Positions 62,933 to 64,000 of a DNA stretch of 64,000 bases are shown here, in pieces. Each line of letters starts with the position of its first letter. Position 1 is the stretch's first letter. Origin of the DNA: Acinetobacter bereziniae LMG 1003 = CIP 70.12. GTDB lineage: Bacteria > Pseudomonadota > Gammaproteobacteria > Pseudomonadales > Moraxellaceae. The notes under the pieces were generated by a model, which saw only the letters and a program-made list of their open reading frames with translations, was not told where the DNA came from and did not search any database. The translations under genes were made by a program, and so were the position numbers. The stretch covers positions 1-64,000 of the forward strand of contig NZ_KB849756.1 of NCBI RefSeq assembly GCF_000368925.1. Reading direction: 5' to 3'.

Positions 62933-63116
62933 TTTTTGCGTGTGAATATGACCCAGTCAGAGATGATGCTGAGCGTTATGCCGAAAGATTAAAAATGCAG
63001 GTATTGATGTGAAATTACATCTGTTAACTGGAATGATTCATGGAGCAATTCATATGACCGCAATCACCTCAGAAGCCCGAAAAATTTATCAAAAAATTGA
63101 GTTAGCTATAGACTAA
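62933..63116 (+). pseudogene. Remnant of an alpha/beta-hydrolase fold-3 esterase
   Basis: Frame reading gives ATIFACEYDPVRDDAERYAE, then after a one-base loss in an A run (about 62991-62996) NAGIDVKLHLLTGMIHGAIH and on to a stop at 63114. This is the C-terminal end of a hormone-sensitive-lipase-type esterase, with the catalytic Asp (YDPVRDD) and His (GMIHGA) regions. The N-terminal two thirds are missing. The rest of the 650-bp gap 62603-63252 shows only AT-rich sequence and a terminator. Confidence 0.75.
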
Positions 63117-63199
63117 GGCTGAACCAATACGACAAGACTTAAGCAAGTTCAAAAGGTCAGTCTCTCAATATTTTTGTTTTAAATGTTTCATACAACCCA

Positions 63200-63229
63200 A
63201 ACAGCCTGTTATTCATCGAACAGGCTGTT
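63200..63229. terminator. Terminator after the acetamidase gene
   Basis: AACAGCCTGTT (63200-63210) pairs perfectly with AACAGGCTGTT (63219-63229). It lies 23 bp beyond the acetamidase stop. Confidence 0.75.
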
Positions 63230-63252
63230 TTGAACGATATAGCTATATCAAT

Positions 63253-64000
63253 TTAAGGTGTTGTTGCTTTACTTGCATCTTCAGCAAACTCTCTAAAATC
63301 AGCTTTTCGAATTTTAGCGTGAATACCCTTGGTTTTATCGACGACTTGAGACACTTCAAAATCAGTTGCAGCACTTAAGTAAGCATAAGCAATTGCTTCA
63401 TCAATGCCATATTCTTTATTTAAGAAACGAATTGCTTCTCGTGTAGACTTTTTCATCGCTTCGTCAAGGTCAGGGTCTAAACCGGGTGTGATCCAAAACT
63501 CAGCATTTTCTGCTAAGGGTTGTACAATCTCTTGCCCCGGAATCTTATCTTTACCTGCTTTTAACAAAGTAAACTTTAAGGTCGCACGAGCAGAAGCCTC
63601 TAATGCAGTTAAAGCGACTTCACCATCACCTTGTGCAAAATGACTATCGCCTGTGTAAAACAAAGCCCCTGCAACTTGAACAGGATAGTAAGCTGTAGAC
63701 CCAGCGCCTAATTCATTAATATCAATATTACCACCATACATTGCAGGTGGGACTGAATGAACGGGTTCTGAAGTATTCGGTGCTACACCCATGATGCCCA
63801 TGAACGGGCTCAACGGGAATCGAATCGACTTACCTGATTCAGTTTTTAATACACCTTCATATTCACCTTTGGCATTTTTTTCGATGGGGGTAAATACTGA
63901 AACATTGCCATAGCGTTCTGGATGTTCGGCTGAAGCATCCGCCTGTTGCGGTTTTTTAGGAAACTCACCAACCAAAGCGCCTTTGCCATGACGATTTGAA
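63253..64000 (-). CDS. Acetamidase/formamidase family enzyme, partial
   Basis: The reading frame is open to the window edge (SNRHGKGALVGEFPKK...), so the true start is to the right and about 248 C-terminal residues are seen, against about 400 for the family. Motifs PLSPFMGIMGVAP, PPAMYGGNIDINELGAG and FYTGDSHFAQGDGEV (the metal-binding GDxHxxQGDGE) match FmdA-type amidases. These release ammonia from formamide or acetamide for nitrogen supply. No partner gene is visible in the window. Confidence 0.9.
   Translation of the reverse strand, partial: SNRHGKGALVGEFPKKPQQADASAEHPERYGNVSVFTPIEKNAKGEYEGVLKTESGKSIRFPLSPFMGIMGVAPNTSEPVHSVPPAMYGGNIDINELGAGSTAYYPVQVAGALFYTGDSHFAQGDGEVALTALEASARATLKFTLLKAGKDKIPGQEIVQPLAENAEFWITPGLDPDLDEAMKKSTREAIRFLNKEYGIDEAIAYAYLSAATDFEVSQVVDKTKGIHAKIRKADFREFAEDASKATTP

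Overview
The window looks like chromosome from an Acinetobacter-type gammaproteobacterium. It is AT-rich and carries a DcaP-type porin, a dicarboxylate (dca-like) beta-oxidation cluster, AAHS-family aromatic/dicarboxylic acid transporters, a salicylate hydroxylase unit and XerC/XerD dif-like sites of the Acinetobacter kind. The genus is inferred from family content, not from a marker gene. No rRNA, tRNA or CRISPR array was found.

Region 1 (about 1-8467) is a complete filamentous (Inoviridae-like) prophage, mostly on the minus strand. Read 5'->3' it encodes small early proteins, a rolling-circle replication initiator, an ssDNA-binding protein, a tiny zinc-finger protein, small membrane proteins, a major coat protein, a pIII-like adhesin, a DUF2523 minor coat protein and a Zot/pI assembly ATPase, then accessory small proteins. 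A divergent plus-strand ribbon-helix-helix-like repressor faces three palindromic operators. Each end of the phage carries a forked double hairpin framed by inverted dif-like XerC/XerD sites, the architecture of CTX-type attP. A third, decayed copy lies at 9049-9110, outside the phage. Seven of the phage genes (23-46 codons) are short enough to be missed; most are supported by ribosome binding sites or stop-start overlaps.

Region 2 (8.5-14.4 kb) is a patchwork: a VF530 protein, small unknowns, a hipA-hipB toxin-antitoxin pair in reversed order with three evenly spaced operators, and an Lrp-type regulator divergent from an EamA/RarD-like exporter broken by a one-base deletion in a T run.

Region 3 (14.5-38.3 kb) is a large CoA-thioester catabolic block. 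It has a PaaG-like isomerase, a DmdC-type acyl-CoA dehydrogenase, a thioesterase, a DcaP porin, a two-subunit CoA-transferase, enoyl-CoA hydratase, SDR, 3-hydroxyacyl-CoA dehydrogenase, thiolase and ETF-quinone oxidoreductase. Several parts exist in duplicate: two near-identical acyl-CoA dehydrogenases, two AAHS transporters, two DHA1-type MFS proteins, two IclR regulators and two kinds of CoA-transferase. A 15-bp palindrome (TTTCGCANTGCGAAA) recurs in front of these units and is the likely IclR operator.

Region 4 (38.4-49.3 kb) holds an outer-membrane protein and an apparent 4-hydroxyproline catabolic set: an AGCS transporter, GntR regulator, proline-racemase-family epimerase, aldehyde dehydrogenase, D-amino-acid dehydrogenase and DapA-family deaminase, plus two SDR genes of unknown role. 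A 27-bp operator is repeated exactly before the transporter and the deaminase, and a variant precedes the SDR pair.

Region 5 (49.8-64 kb) holds a Fur-boxed TonB receptor, a salicylate hydroxylase-transporter-LysR operon, a second TonB receptor and a 339-bp MITE-like element. It also holds an orphan gene split by an IS630-family element, an AraC regulator, a PEBP protein, a decayed alpha/beta-hydrolase and an acetamidase/formamidase that runs off the right edge.
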